64,000 nt of DNA, from the NCBI RefSeq assembly GCF_900114005.1, contig NZ_FORM01000002.1, positions 248,001 to 312,000 on the forward strand, given 5' to 3'. Below the pieces are notes generated by a model. The model searched no databases. It was not told where the DNA came from and worked only from the letters and a program-made list of their open reading frames with translations. The DNA comes from Olleya namhaensis (GTDB lineage Bacteria > Bacteroidota > Bacteroidia > Flavobacteriales > Flavobacteriaceae). Below are positions 34,609-43,659 of this stretch, piece by piece (position 1 is the first letter of the stretch; every line of letters begins with the position of its first letter). The position numbers and the translations under genes are program-made.

Positions 34609-35775
34609 TTAAAAAGCTAAAGCTTGTTTTAAATCGTTAATAATATCTTCAGGGTGCTCCAACCCTACTGAAATACGTACCAAACCACCGGTTATACCTG
34701 TTTGCAGTCTTTCCTCTTCTGTTAATTTTGCATGTGTGGTCGATGCTGGGTGTGTAACTATAGTTCTGGTATCACCTAAATTTGCTGACAATGACAATAG
34801 TTTTATACTGTTTAAAAACTGTCGTCCTGCATCAATACCGCCTTTAACTTCAAATGCAACAACACTTCCACCTGCTTTCATTTGCTTTTTAGCCAACTGA
34901 TGCTGCGGGTGTGATTTTAAAAAGGGATATTTTACAAGATTTACTTTATTGTGACTTTCTAAAAACACGGCTACTTTTAAAGCATTATCACAATGTCTGT
35001 CCAATCTTACTGCTAACGTCTCTAAACTTTTAGATAACACCCAAGCATTAAATGGTGATAATGCTGGTCCTGTGTTTCTTGAAAACAAATACACTTGCTT
35101 AATTAACTTAGCATTACCAACAGTTATACCGCCCAACACACGACCTTGACCATCTATTAATTTTGTAGCAGAGTGAATTACTAAATCTGCTCCAAATTGT
35201 ATTGGTTGCTGTAAATAAGGTGTCGCAAAACAGTTATCAATAATTAAAATAAGGTTGTGCTTTTTGGCAATGCTTCCTAAAGCTTCTAAATCCAAAATAT
35301 CTACCGCTGGATTTGTTGGACTTTCGGCATAAATAATTTTTGTATTAGGTTGAATTAAACGTTCTATGCTTTCAATTTCATCTATTTTAAAATAACTAGT
35401 GCTAATATTCCATTTAGGCAAAATATTTTTAAACATGGTTTGAGTAGAACCAAAAACACTTCTGCAAGACAGTATATGATCTCCTGCATTTAGTAACGCT
35501 GCCAAGGTAGAAAACACAGCAGACATACCTGAAGCAAATGCATAACCATTTTCCGCGCCTTCCATTTTACATATTTTATCTATAAATTCCGATGTATTTG
35601 GGTTAGAATAGCGACTGTAAATATTACGCACTTTCTGATCTGCAAAAGAAGCGCGCATATCCTCAGCATCTTCAAAAACATAACTAGACGTTAAATATAA
35701 TGGCGTAGAATGCTCTAAATACTGACTGCGCTCCGTCTGTGTTCTAATAGCTTCGGTTTCAAAATGGTGTTTCAT
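34609..35775 (-). CDS. metZ: Trans-sulfuration PLP enzyme, O-succinylhomoserine sulfhydrylase-like (MetZ)
   Basis: 388 residues of the Cys/Met-metabolism PLP family. YSRYSNPNTSEF (PLP phosphate contact on the partner subunit), FASGMSAVFSTLAALL, and HSATKLIDGQGRVLGG with the Schiff-base Lys; the DGQGR sequence after Lys is characteristic of MetZ. It would make homocysteine from an activated homoserine and sulfide. It coexists with a MetY-type enzyme (36876-38168), so two direct sulfhydrylation enzymes appear in one cluster; whether one instead acts as a cystathionine gamma-synthase cannot be told. Confidence 0.87.
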   Translation of the reverse strand: MKHHFETEAIRTQTERSQYLEHSTPLYLTSSYVFEDAEDMRASFADQKVRNIYSRYSNPNTSEFIDKICKMEGAENGYAFASGMSAVFSTLAALLNAGDHILSCRSVFGSTQTMFKNILPKWNISTSYFKIDEIESIERLIQPNTKIIYAESPTNPAVDILDLEALGSIAKKHNLILIIDNCFATPYLQQPIQFGADLVIHSATKLIDGQGRVLGGITVGNAKLIKQVYLFSRNTGPALSPFNAWVLSKSLETLAVRLDRHCDNALKVAVFLESHNKVNLVKYPFLKSHPQHQLAKKQMKAGGSVVAFEVKGGIDAGRQFLNSIKLLSLSANLGDTRTIVTHPASTTHAKLTEEERLQTGITGGLVRISVGLEHPEDIINDLKQALAF

Positions 35776-35777
35776 AT

Positions 35778-36782
35778 TTATATTGCTTTTTTTAATACAG
35801 CATCGCTTGTGTTTTCAATTTTAAACACGGGTGTTAATAATTTTGATAATTGCTCAAATTCGATTAAAAAAGCATCGTGACCATGTATGGATTTTATTTC
35901 GCCAATAGTCACATTTTGTTTTACAGATTTTAGGTCAATAAACGTTTCCCAGTTTTCTTCAGCCTTAAAAAACAAATCACTATTAATAGTTATGATATGT
36001 ACCGTCCCACTAATTCTAGAAGCAACCTCCTTAAAAGCTAGTCTGTTTCTGGTTATGTCTATAGTTTTTAAAACTTGGTTCATTAATTTATAGGCAGATA
36101 AATTAAATCGCTTATTTAGGTTGTCTCCATGATAATTAAGCCAACTTTCCACCTTAAAAAGGGATTCTGAGTTTTGATTACGATCAAATTTTTTGGATAA
36201 CGACTCTGGTGTACGATATAAAGTCATAGCATGCATCCTTGCATCCTCTAAAGGCTTGCTTGAATTATTTAAAATAGCATCTTGAATATGGCAATTAGCA
36301 ATTAACCAATCTGTTACTTTCCAATCTGTAGCTATAGGAATAATATGCGTTGCTAAGTCTGGTTTTAACACAGCTAGCTCCCAAGCAATACCACCACCTA
36401 CTGAACCTCCAATAATAGCAAACAACTTATTTATTAATAAATGCTGTAAGCCTAAGGCGAATAGCTGCGCTATATTACGTGCCGAAAAATCTTTATAATT
36501 ATGAATCAGATTTGCGGGATTAGCATCAAACCCATTACCTGGAATATTAAAAGCCAAAATGGTATAATGCAATGTATCTATACACTTATTATCTCCAATT
36601 AAATCAGACCACCAACCATCACTTCCAGTAACATTACTATTACCAGTTAACGCATGATTAACCAAAATAATGGGCGCCGTATGTAATGGCTTACCAAAAA
36701 CTTGATACGACAAATTAATATTGGTTACTGTTCCGTTTTGAGTAACAAAATCAGGTATATCTATGTGTTTTAACTGACTCAT
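35778..36782 (-). CDS. metX: Homoserine O-acyltransferase-like alpha/beta hydrolase (MetX type)
   Basis: 334 residues, alpha/beta-hydrolase fold. NHALTGNSNV (oxyanion region), nucleophile elbow GGSVGGGIAWELA (family norm GGSMGGMQ) and the C-terminal HGHDAFLIE with catalytic His. This matches homoserine O-acetyltransferase, which activates homoserine for sulfhydrylation. The Met-Gln after the nucleophile motif are altered to Gly-Ile-type residues, so the acyl donor is uncertain. It is 2 bp from the metZ-like gene and co-transcribed with it. Confidence 0.85.
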   Translation of the reverse strand: MSQLKHIDIPDFVTQNGTVTNINLSYQVFGKPLHTAPIILVNHALTGNSNVTGSDGWWSDLIGDNKCIDTLHYTILAFNIPGNGFDANPANLIHNYKDFSARNIAQLFALGLQHLLINKLFAIIGGSVGGGIAWELAVLKPDLATHIIPIATDWKVTDWLIANCHIQDAILNNSSKPLEDARMHAMTLYRTPESLSKKFDRNQNSESLFKVESWLNYHGDNLNKRFNLSAYKLMNQVLKTIDITRNRLAFKEVASRISGTVHIITINSDLFFKAEENWETFIDLKSVKQNVTIGEIKSIHGHDAFLIEFEQLSKLLTPVFKIENTSDAVLKKAI

Positions 36783-36801
36783 GGTATTGTGTTAGAAATA
36801 G

Positions 36802-36839
36802 GTTTCACGCTTTAAAATGGCAACTAAAAAGCGTGAAAC
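36802..36839. repeat. 12-bp inverted repeat between metY and metX
   Basis: GTTTCACGCTTT (36802-36813) and its complement AAAGCGTGAAAC (36828-36839) are separated by 14 bp in the 93-bp gap between metY and the metX-like gene. No T-run follows on the minus strand, so a processing or stabilising hairpin is likelier than a terminator. Confidence 0.6.
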
Positions 36840-36875
36840 TATATTTCGGGTTAAACAACTAAAATTATTTTATAC

Positions 36876-38168
36876 TTATGCTAAAACTGTTTTTTTAACT
36901 ACTGCAAACGCTTCTTTTAAATCGGCTTTTAAATCGTCAATATTCTCAATACCCACAGATAGTCTAATTAAATCTTTTGTAACACCTGTAGCATGTTGCG
37001 CCTCATCACTAAGTTGTTGATGCGTTGTACTTGCTGGATGAATAATTAATGATTTTGTATCTCCAATATTTGCTAATAATGAAAACAGTTTAGTAGTATC
37101 AGCTATTTTTTTAGCAGATTCAAAACCACCATCAACTCCAAACGTTACAACACCACTTTGTCCTTTTGGCAAATACTTTTTAGCTAAAGCATTGTATTTA
37201 CTAGTTTGTAATCCTGGATAGTTTACCCAAGTTACCTCTGGTTGTTCTTGTAACCATTTTGCCAATTCTAATGCATTTTGAGAATGCTTTAAAATCCTTA
37301 GTTCTAAAGTTTCTAATCCTTGAATAATCTGAAACGCATTAAAAGGGCTTAATGCACCACCATAATCACGTAAACCTTCAATTCTCACTTTTGCTATAAA
37401 TGCTGCTGCACCAATAACATCACTATAAACCAAACCATGATAACCTGCAGAAGGTTCTGTAAATTCTGGAAATTTTCCATTAGTCCAATCAAATGTTCCT
37501 GCATCTACTATAATTCCTCCTAATGAAGTCCCGTTACCTGTAATATACTTTGTTAAGGAGTGAATGACGATGTTTGCGCCATACGCGATAGGATTTAACA
37601 AGTAAGGTGTCGCAACTGTATTATCTACAATTAATGGTACTTTATGCGCTTTTGCTTGTTTTGATATGGCTTCTAAATCTAATACATCCAATTTTGGATT
37701 CCCTAAAGACTCTACAAATACAGCTCTTGTGTTTTCTTGTACTGCTTTACTAAAATTTTCTGGATCTGACGGATCCACAAAAGTGGTTGTAATACCGTGT
37801 CTTGGTAAGGTTACACTTAATAAGTTATAAGTCCCACCGTACAAACTACTAGAGGCAACAATATGATCTCCTGCTTTTAATAGCGTTAATAATGTTGTAG
37901 AAATTGCTGCTGTACCTGACGCTGTTGCGACTGCCGCAATACCACCTTCTAGCGCCGCAATACGTTGCTCTAAAACATCGTTTGTAGGATTGTTTAATCG
38001 TGTGTAAATAAACCCAGGGACGGATAAGTTAAAACGTCCTGCTGCATCATCAGAATCGTCAAAAACGTATGATGTTGTTTGATAAATTGGAACCGCTCTT
38101 GTCCCTCCTGTTTTTGTTGTGTCGTGACCTGCGTGTAATGCTTGTGTTGCAAATTTTTGTGTACTCAT
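36876..38168 (-). CDS. metY: O-acetylhomoserine sulfhydrylase (MetY)
   Basis: 430 residues, the size expected for MetY (longer than MetB/MetZ). FATQALHAGHDTTKTGGTRAVPIYQTTSYVF at the N terminus, YTRLNNPTNDVLEQRIAALEGG, and HSLTKYITGNGTSLGGIIVD with the Schiff-base Lys; the inserted region after it (TFDWTNGKFPEFTEPSAGYHGL) is typical of MetY. It makes homocysteine from O-acetylhomoserine and sulfide. It is the first gene after the SAM-I riboswitch, consistent with SAM repressing the methionine pathway. Confidence 0.95.
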   Translation of the reverse strand: MSTQKFATQALHAGHDTTKTGGTRAVPIYQTTSYVFDDSDDAAGRFNLSVPGFIYTRLNNPTNDVLEQRIAALEGGIAAVATASGTAAISTTLLTLLKAGDHIVASSSLYGGTYNLLSVTLPRHGITTTFVDPSDPENFSKAVQENTRAVFVESLGNPKLDVLDLEAISKQAKAHKVPLIVDNTVATPYLLNPIAYGANIVIHSLTKYITGNGTSLGGIIVDAGTFDWTNGKFPEFTEPSAGYHGLVYSDVIGAAAFIAKVRIEGLRDYGGALSPFNAFQIIQGLETLELRILKHSQNALELAKWLQEQPEVTWVNYPGLQTSKYNALAKKYLPKGQSGVVTFGVDGGFESAKKIADTTKLFSLLANIGDTKSLIIHPASTTHQQLSDEAQHATGVTKDLIRLSVGIENIDDLKADLKEAFAVVKKTVLA

Positions 38169-38262
38169 TTTTCTAAGTTTTTCGAGTTAAATAAATTAAA
38201 CCAAAAGTCAAATAAGTCTCTTTGTGAGACATACATAATAGAAAAATGTTAAAAAGAAAATA

Positions 38263-38284
38263 CTAATTACAGATGGGTAATTAG
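38263..38284 (-). terminator. Expression-platform terminator of the SAM-I riboswitch
   Basis: On the minus strand CTAATTAC-CCATCT-GTAATTAG is a perfect 8-bp hairpin followed by TATTTTCTTTTT. It begins 7 nt after the 3' strand of aptamer helix P1, the standard place for a transcription-off platform. The stem is AU-rich, so its strength is uncertain. Confidence 0.65.
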
Positions 38285-38290
38285 ATTTGA

Positions 38291-38409
38291 GTTATCTATC
38301 CAATGTTTCGATTAATGAATCGAAAATTAAGTAGAATTTAGCACCTTCTTAGTAAGTCTAAGGGTTGCTAAGGCTTCAGCGAGTCTATCTCTCCACCTTT
38401 CTTGATAAC
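38291..38409 (-). ncRNA. SAM-I (S-box) riboswitch upstream of metY
   Basis: The minus strand reads GTTATC AAGAAAGGTGGAGAG, GCTGAAGCCTTAGCAACC and AAGGTGCTAAATTC, the S-box core in its proper order, then a perfect P4 hairpin (TTTCGATT/AATCGAAA) and the closing GATAAC that pairs with the initial GTTATC (P1). It is 122 bp from the metY start, with a candidate terminator in between. Binding of S-adenosylmethionine is expected to switch the downstream metY-metX-metZ-rhodanese-metH-metF genes off. Confidence 0.93.
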
Positions 38410-38573
38410 ATTTCAGTAAGTTTTTGAACTTTGTGAATACAAATATTGCAAAATATATTGTTTACAAACAAACAAAACAGAATATTTTTCCGAATAATTA
38501 ACAAATAATTAATTAAACAGAAAATAATTCTTAATAATGCGATTTAAACAGAATAAAAAACTAACAAAAACAA

Positions 38574-38609
38574 GTATGGCAAGTTTGAAAAAGATCAAAC
38601 CTGCCATAC
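38574..38609 (-). terminator. Intrinsic terminator of ppc
   Basis: GTATGGCAGGTTTG and its near-complement (one mismatch) form a 14-bp stem around 8 nt. On the minus strand it is followed by TTGTTTTTGTTAGTTTTTT, and it lies 34 bp beyond the ppc stop. The remainder of the 474-bp gap (38410-38573) holds only AT-rich sequence, presumably the metY promoter; I could not fix a -7 box there. Confidence 0.8.
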
Positions 38610-38642
38610 ACCCTTAGTAAAAAAAATAATTTTTTAGGAAAT

Positions 38643-41222
38643 TTAAGCCGAATTACGACTCGCGTTTATATTTCCAAACAACGATCGTGTTACTAGTTTT
38701 TCATAAACTGCAATAAGTGCTGTGTCTTTTACTTCTACTTTTTCTAATTCTTGAATTTGTTTTAAAGCAAATTGCTGAATAGTTAGAAGTGGCAATACAA
38801 TAGATTCTCTGACCTTAATAGACGCTTTCCCTGATGGTTCTTCCTCCATTAACTCCGTGTAACCCGTAAGCTTTAAAATTAAGCGTTTTGTAGTAACGTA
38901 TTCCGTATGGATAACATTCCAAAAAGCACCATATTCTGGATCATCACTCATGTATTTAGTCAAATCAAAAAACGACTTTGATAAAGACATCATACTATTT
39001 TCTATTAGTGTTTTAAAGAAACTAGACGTTTTAAATAAGTTTTGCGCTTTTTCAAATTCGCCTGCATCTTCATAATGCTTTAAAGCAGTACCAACACCAA
39101 AAAACCCTGGTACATTCTGTTTTAATTGACTCCAAGATCCTACAAATGGTATGGCTCTTAAATCTTCAAACACCAAACCTTCTGCTTTACCACGTTTGGA
39201 TGGTCTACTTCCAATATTAGTTTTAGCATAGTACTTTAAAGTACTCATATGTTCTAAATATGATATAAACTTGGGATGGTTTTTAAAATCTACATAAGCT
39301 TGGTAACTCAGTTTTGCTAAATTATCCATCACCACTCTATTTTCTGGTAACATACGCAAATCCGTATCGCTTAAACTATTGTAAATACCAGAACTGATTA
39401 ATTGCTCTAAATTATATTGTGACGAATCTAACGTTCCAAAATTAGAACTAATAGTCTGTCCTTGAATAGTTAATTGCACTTCTTTATCCTCAATAGTTGG
39501 TCCTAAAGATGCATAAAAATTATGTGTTTTACCTCCACCTCTTGCTGGCGGTCCACCACGACCATCAAAAAATATTACTGTAATATCATATTTTCTAGAA
39601 ATAGCAGTCAAACGCTCTTTAGCTTTATAAATAGCCCAGTTAGCCATTAAATACCCACCATCTTTAGTTCCATCACTAAACCCTAGCATAATGGTTTGTT
39701 TATTTCCTCTAGCTTTTAAATGTTTGGCATAAGCAGGATTAGTATACAACTCTTCCATAACTAGATGTGCATTTTCTAAATCTGTAATAGTTTCAAAAAG
39801 CGGACCGACATCTACGGTTAAATCATCTTGAAAAGCAACCAATTTTAGCATAGCAAATAACTGCATAACATGCAACGTTGTTTGATTATTACTTATAATA
39901 TATCGGTTTGCTGCCAACTCTCCATTAGTCTCTTGGATGGACTTTAAAGCCTTTATGGTATTAAGTGCTTTAAGCGTTTCTTCGTCTTTAATTAAAGACA
40001 AGTCTACTGTACCTTTTACCTCAGATAGTAGTTTTACTTGCTCTTTCTCTGATAAATCATGATAATTAGCAGGTATATCTTTACTTCCATTTTCTATCAT
40101 ACTATTTATCATAGACGTAAATATGGAGTGATGTACTCTACTATCTTGACGTATATCTAAACTTGAAAAATGAAATCCAAACAGATGTAATTTGTTTAAC
40201 AAACTAGTAATCTCAGTAACATATAGCGACTGATGCTTGTCAATAATGATTTGCTTGATTTCTTTTAATTCTGAAACAAAACCGTCTAAAGTTAAAGTCG
40301 ATTTTTCGTTAAGAATCTTTTTATATAACTCAGTTTCGATTTTAGAAATACGCTCCTCAACACCTTGAAAAGTTAGTTTACGCTTTAACTTCCTAACATC
40401 TTTATGGTAGTTTTTAATAATAGTTTCGTGTAACCTTGTTGCCACTTTTACTGTTATTTCCGGCGTTACAAATGGGTTACCATCTCTATCTCCTCCTGGC
40501 CAAAATCCAATATTAATAATCTCGTTATCTATATGCTGACCATCAAAAATATTTTGCTGGATGTAGTCGTAAATTGTTCCGAAGGATTCATAAAAAACAT
40601 TTTCTAAATACCATATCAAGCTAACCGCTTCATCATAAGGCGTTGGCTTTTCATGTTTAAAAAATGGTGTTTTTCCTAACTGTGCCAATAAATCATTGAT
40701 TCTTAATAAATCATTTTGCTTTATAGCTTCTGTAAGATCCGTAATAATACCTAAAACTGCTCCAGGATAAAACTGTGTTGGATGCGCTGTTAGTACAATA
40801 CGTACTTTAAACTCTTCTAAATACTGACGTAATTTATCTAGCTTCCCTTCCGCAGCAGCGCTCTCTTTTAAACTACGAAGCGTACCTATCCCTTCCATAT
40901 TATTAACAATAGGAAATGCTGCATCTTCAATAGCATCAAATAACACGACTTGACGTTCTATATATTGAATAAACCTAAATAATAAATCTATTTTGGATGA
41001 ATCCGAACGTCTAGCTTGATATTTTTTAAAAAAAGTATCGACAATCACGGTAGGGTTATCTCCACTATCAAATCCTTTTTTACAAGTCTCATGAAACAAA
41101 GGAAGTAAGACTCCTGTTTTTGTAATTGTATCAAAAGGAAGCGTCATAAAAATACCATTGTATATTTGATATTTTGACAATACATTTTGATTAAAACGTG
41201 TTAATTTAGGTTGTAAAGACAT
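38643..41222 (-). CDS. ppc: Phosphoenolpyruvate carboxylase
   Basis: 859 residues. Key segments: VLTAHPTQFYPGAVLG (catalytic His), GFWPGGDRDGNPFVTPE, LGFSDGTKDGGYLMANWA (Lys), FFDGRGGPPARGGGKTH (the GRGG loop, where the usual G-R of GRGGxxGRGG is P-A-R), and a short C-terminal NIN..SRNSA end in place of the canonical RNTG. It carboxylates PEP to oxaloacetate as an anaplerotic reaction. It stands alone with its own terminator; the 352-bp upstream gap is shared with divergent metK and carries that gene's promoter and riboswitch. Confidence 0.95.
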   Translation of the reverse strand: MSLQPKLTRFNQNVLSKYQIYNGIFMTLPFDTITKTGVLLPLFHETCKKGFDSGDNPTVIVDTFFKKYQARRSDSSKIDLLFRFIQYIERQVVLFDAIEDAAFPIVNNMEGIGTLRSLKESAAAEGKLDKLRQYLEEFKVRIVLTAHPTQFYPGAVLGIITDLTEAIKQNDLLRINDLLAQLGKTPFFKHEKPTPYDEAVSLIWYLENVFYESFGTIYDYIQQNIFDGQHIDNEIINIGFWPGGDRDGNPFVTPEITVKVATRLHETIIKNYHKDVRKLKRKLTFQGVEERISKIETELYKKILNEKSTLTLDGFVSELKEIKQIIIDKHQSLYVTEITSLLNKLHLFGFHFSSLDIRQDSRVHHSIFTSMINSMIENGSKDIPANYHDLSEKEQVKLLSEVKGTVDLSLIKDEETLKALNTIKALKSIQETNGELAANRYIISNNQTTLHVMQLFAMLKLVAFQDDLTVDVGPLFETITDLENAHLVMEELYTNPAYAKHLKARGNKQTIMLGFSDGTKDGGYLMANWAIYKAKERLTAISRKYDITVIFFDGRGGPPARGGGKTHNFYASLGPTIEDKEVQLTIQGQTISSNFGTLDSSQYNLEQLISSGIYNSLSDTDLRMLPENRVVMDNLAKLSYQAYVDFKNHPKFISYLEHMSTLKYYAKTNIGSRPSKRGKAEGLVFEDLRAIPFVGSWSQLKQNVPGFFGVGTALKHYEDAGEFEKAQNLFKTSSFFKTLIENSMMSLSKSFFDLTKYMSDDPEYGAFWNVIHTEYVTTKRLILKLTGYTELMEEEPSGKASIKVRESIVLPLLTIQQFALKQIQELEKVEVKDTALIAVYEKLVTRSLFGNINASRNSA

Positions 41223-41444
41223 AACGCTATTTAAGTTTATTTAATTTATAAAGTTAAGCAACAATCGTTTACTATATAATTTTAGCCAAAGATTTTGCGA
41301 ATTATAATACTATATCGTTTACTTAATACGAAATGTATAATTTAACCTCTGTTTTTTGATTTTTACTAAATCTGAAATAATAATTTGAATTGATCAATTA
41401 ACTATTTTTAACTTTAGTAACCTTTATAACTTACTTTATTTTGC

Positions 41445-41452
41445 TACTTTTG
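41445..41452 (+). promoter_or_regulatory. -7 box of metK
   Basis: TACTTTTG matches TAnnTTTG and lies 16 bp before the SAM-II aptamer, so the transcript would start essentially at the riboswitch. No clear -33 box was seen. Confidence 0.55.
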
Positions 41453-41467
41453 CACCTCAATAAATTT

Positions 41468-41520
41468 AGAGGACGGATTTGACTGATTGCAACCTCATTA
41501 AAAAATGCTAAAGGCAGTGT
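41468..41520 (+). ncRNA. SAM-II-type riboswitch upstream of metK
   Basis: AGAGG pairs with CCTC around a loop containing GGATTTGACTGATTGCAA, followed by AAAAAATGCTAAAGGCAGT. The conserved SAM-II blocks GAUUU..., UUGCAA and GCUAAA-AGG appear in the right order, and ACTG of the loop can pair with CAGT to form the pseudoknot. It lies between the -7 box and metK. The 3' element is 55 bp from the metK start, so direct ribosome-site masking, as in alphaproteobacterial examples, is not obvious here. Confidence 0.78.
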
Positions 41521-41574
41521 AAACTTCCTTAGACGCTTTCGTCAAATCTATTATATACATTTTAAAAAACAAAT

Positions 41575-42831
41575 ATGGCGTATTTATTTACATCAGAGAG
41601 TGTGTCTGAAGGACACCCAGACAAAGTAGCAGATCAAATTAGTGATGCTTTAATAGATAATTTTTTAGCATTTGACCAAGACAGTAAGGTTGCTTGCGAA
41701 ACTTTAGTAACTACAGGTCAAGTTGTATTAGCTGGAGAGGTTAAATCAAACACGTATTTAGACGTACAAAAAATAGCAAGAGATACCATTAATAAGATTG
41801 GATATACTAAAAGTGAGTATATGTTTGACGGTAATTCTTGTGGTGTGTTTAGCGCAATACATGAACAGTCAGCTGACATTAATCGTGGTGTTGACAGAGC
41901 TAGTAAAGAAGAGCAAGGTGCAGGTGACCAAGGAATGATGTTTGGTTATGCTACTCGTGAAACTGAAAACTTTATGCCTTTAGCATTAGACTTATCTCAT
42001 AAAATTTTAATTGAATTAGCGGAGTTACGTCGTGAAAACAAAGACATCACTTACTTAAGACCTGACTCTAAAAGTCAAGTAACTATTGAGTATAGTGATG
42101 ATAATACACCACAACGTATTGAAGCTATTGTAGTGTCTACACAACATGACGATTTTGATGCTGTAGATGACGTGATGTTATCTAAAATTAGAAAAGACAT
42201 TGTTGAGATATTAATACCAAGGGTAGTTGCTAAATTACCAGAAACTATCCAAGCGTTATTTAATGACGACATCAAATACCATATTAACCCAACAGGAAAA
42301 TTTGTTATTGGTGGACCTCATGGAGATACAGGATTAACAGGTCGTAAGATTATTGTTGATACTTACGGAGGAAAAGGAGCCCATGGTGGTGGTGCTTTTT
42401 CAGGAAAAGATCCAAGTAAGGTAGATAGAAGTGCTGCTTATGCGACAAGACATATTGCTAAAAACCTAGTTGCAGCAGGTGTTGCTGACGAAGTTTTAGT
42501 ACAGGTATCTTATGCTATTGGTGTAGTAGAACCAATGGGGATTTTTGTTGATACTTATGGTACATGTCCTTTTAATATGACAGATGGCGAAATTGCTCAA
42601 AAAATATCTAAGATATTTGACATGCGTCCATCAGCTATTGAAGACCGTTTAAAATTACGTAATCCAATGTACAGCGAAACTGCTGCATACGGACATATGG
42701 GTAGAAAAAACGAAACCGTATCTAAAACATTTTCAAGACCAAACGGAGGAGACATCACTTTAGATGTTGAATTATTTACTTGGGAAAAACTAGACTACGT
42801 AGATAAAGTAAAAGCTGAGTTTGGATTATAA
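41575..42831 (+). CDS. metK: S-adenosylmethionine synthetase
   Basis: 418 residues. [22 protein letters not shown] at the N terminus, [12 protein letters not shown] (methionine loop), [21 protein letters not shown] and [19 protein letters not shown] are the MetK signatures. It forms SAM from methionine and ATP and is thus the sensor-relevant end of the 22-38 kb sulfur/methionine cluster. It is preceded by the SAM-II riboswitch and followed by a terminator, so it is monocistronic and under feedback by its own product. Confidence 0.98.
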   Translation: MAYLFTSESVSEGHPDKVADQISDALIDNFLAFDQDSKVACETLVTTGQVVLAGEVKSNTYLDVQKIARDTINKIGYTKSEYMFDGNSCGVFSAIHEQSADINRGVDRASKEEQGAGDQGMMFGYATRETENFMPLALDLSHKILIELAELRRENKDITYLRPDSKSQVTIEYSDDNTPQRIEAIVVSTQHDDFDAVDDVMLSKIRKDIVEILIPRVVAKLPETIQALFNDDIKYHINPTGKFVIGGPHGDTGLTGRKIIVDTYGGKGAHGGGAFSGKDPSKVDRSAAYATRHIAKNLVAAGVADEVLVQVSYAIGVVEPMGIFVDTYGTCPFNMTDGEIAQKISKIFDMRPSAIEDRLKLRNPMYSETAAYGHMGRKNETVSKTFSRPNGGDITLDVELFTWEKLDYVDKVKAEFGL

Positions 42832-42849
42832 TAACCAACTTACTGATAT

Positions 42850-42887
42850 AAAAAAAGCCTCTCAAAATATTTGAGAGGCTTTTTTTA
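42850..42887. terminator. Bidirectional intrinsic terminator
   Basis: AAAAAAGCCTCTCAAA and its complement with A- and T-runs lie between convergent metK and rsmG. Confidence 0.92.
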
Positions 42888-42891
42888 TGTA

Positions 42892-43524
42892 TTAGTTTGC
42901 TTTCCACTTTATAGGTAAATGCACCACTTTTTTAGTTTCAAAAAATTCTTCTTCATAAAAATCTGAAATATCAAAAATCTTAGCGGTTTGATAATTTTGT
43001 AACTCTTCCGTTAAATCACCACCTTTTAAATATAGGATTCCATTTTTCAAATCGTTTTGTTGTGCCTTAGCTACTTTACCTTTTATCCAATGTACAAAGG
43101 TTGGCATTGCTGCAACCGCACGACTAATAATAAAGTCGTAAGTTTCTTTAATATCCTCAACTCTAGAGTGTGTTACTTTTACATTTTGAAGCTCAAGACC
43201 CGCCATAACTTCACGTACCACATTTAGTTTTTTGTTAATACTGTCTACTAAATGAAACTCGCATTCTGGATACAATATAGCCAATGGTATTCCAGGAAAA
43301 CCACCACCAGTACCAACGTCCATAAGAGAACTTCCTGCTTTAAAATCAACAATTTTAGCAATCGCTAAACTGTGTAATACGTGACGTAAATACAGCTCGT
43401 CAATATCCTTTCTAGAAACCACATTTATTTTAAGGTTCCAATCTTGATACAAAGCTTCAAGCTTAGTAAATTGTTCTATTTGTAAAGGTGTTAAATCAGG
43501 AAAATACTTTAAAATCAGCTCCAT
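42892..43524 (-). CDS. rsmG: 16S rRNA (guanine-527-N7)-methyltransferase RsmG
   Basis: 210 residues. LMDVGTGGGFPGIPLAILYP is the SAM-binding motif I of RsmG (GidB), and the N-terminal LYQDWNLKINVVSRKDIDELYLRHVLHSLAI and C-terminal FETKKVVHLPIKW are family-typical. It methylates N7 of G527 in 16S rRNA. Single gene, convergent with metK and divergent from the desaturase. Confidence 0.96.
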   Translation of the reverse strand: MELILKYFPDLTPLQIEQFTKLEALYQDWNLKINVVSRKDIDELYLRHVLHSLAIAKIVDFKAGSSLMDVGTGGGFPGIPLAILYPECEFHLVDSINKKLNVVREVMAGLELQNVKVTHSRVEDIKETYDFIISRAVAAMPTFVHWIKGKVAKAQQNDLKNGILYLKGGDLTEELQNYQTAKIFDISDFYEEEFFETKKVVHLPIKWKAN

Positions 43525-43596
43525 AGTCGTTTATAATTTTTGGCAAAAATATGCATTTTAACACTAAAAAGGGAGGTTCTGTTTTGCTTAATTAAT

Positions 43597-43604
43597 TATC
43601 TTTG
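43597..43604 (+). promoter_or_regulatory. -7 box of the desaturase gene
   Basis: TATCTTTG (TAnnTTTG) lies 55 bp before the ATG at 43660. Its position inside any longer reading frame from 43540 supports the later start. Confidence 0.55.
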
Positions 43605-43659
43605 TAATAAATATTATTTAGCGATTTTTTTCGTTAAGATAAAAAAGAATACTATTACG

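Noticed and set aside
41505-41522. A five-codon frame (MLKAV) within the SAM-II region that could be read as a mini leader peptide
   Set aside because: It has no relevant codon bias (one Met only), and its bases are the conserved aptamer positions GCTAAAGGCAGT, which explain the sequence better.
43540-43659. An in-frame 40-codon extension of the desaturase
   Set aside because: It contains the -7 box at 43597-43604 and has no family resemblance; the ATG at 43660 is used instead.
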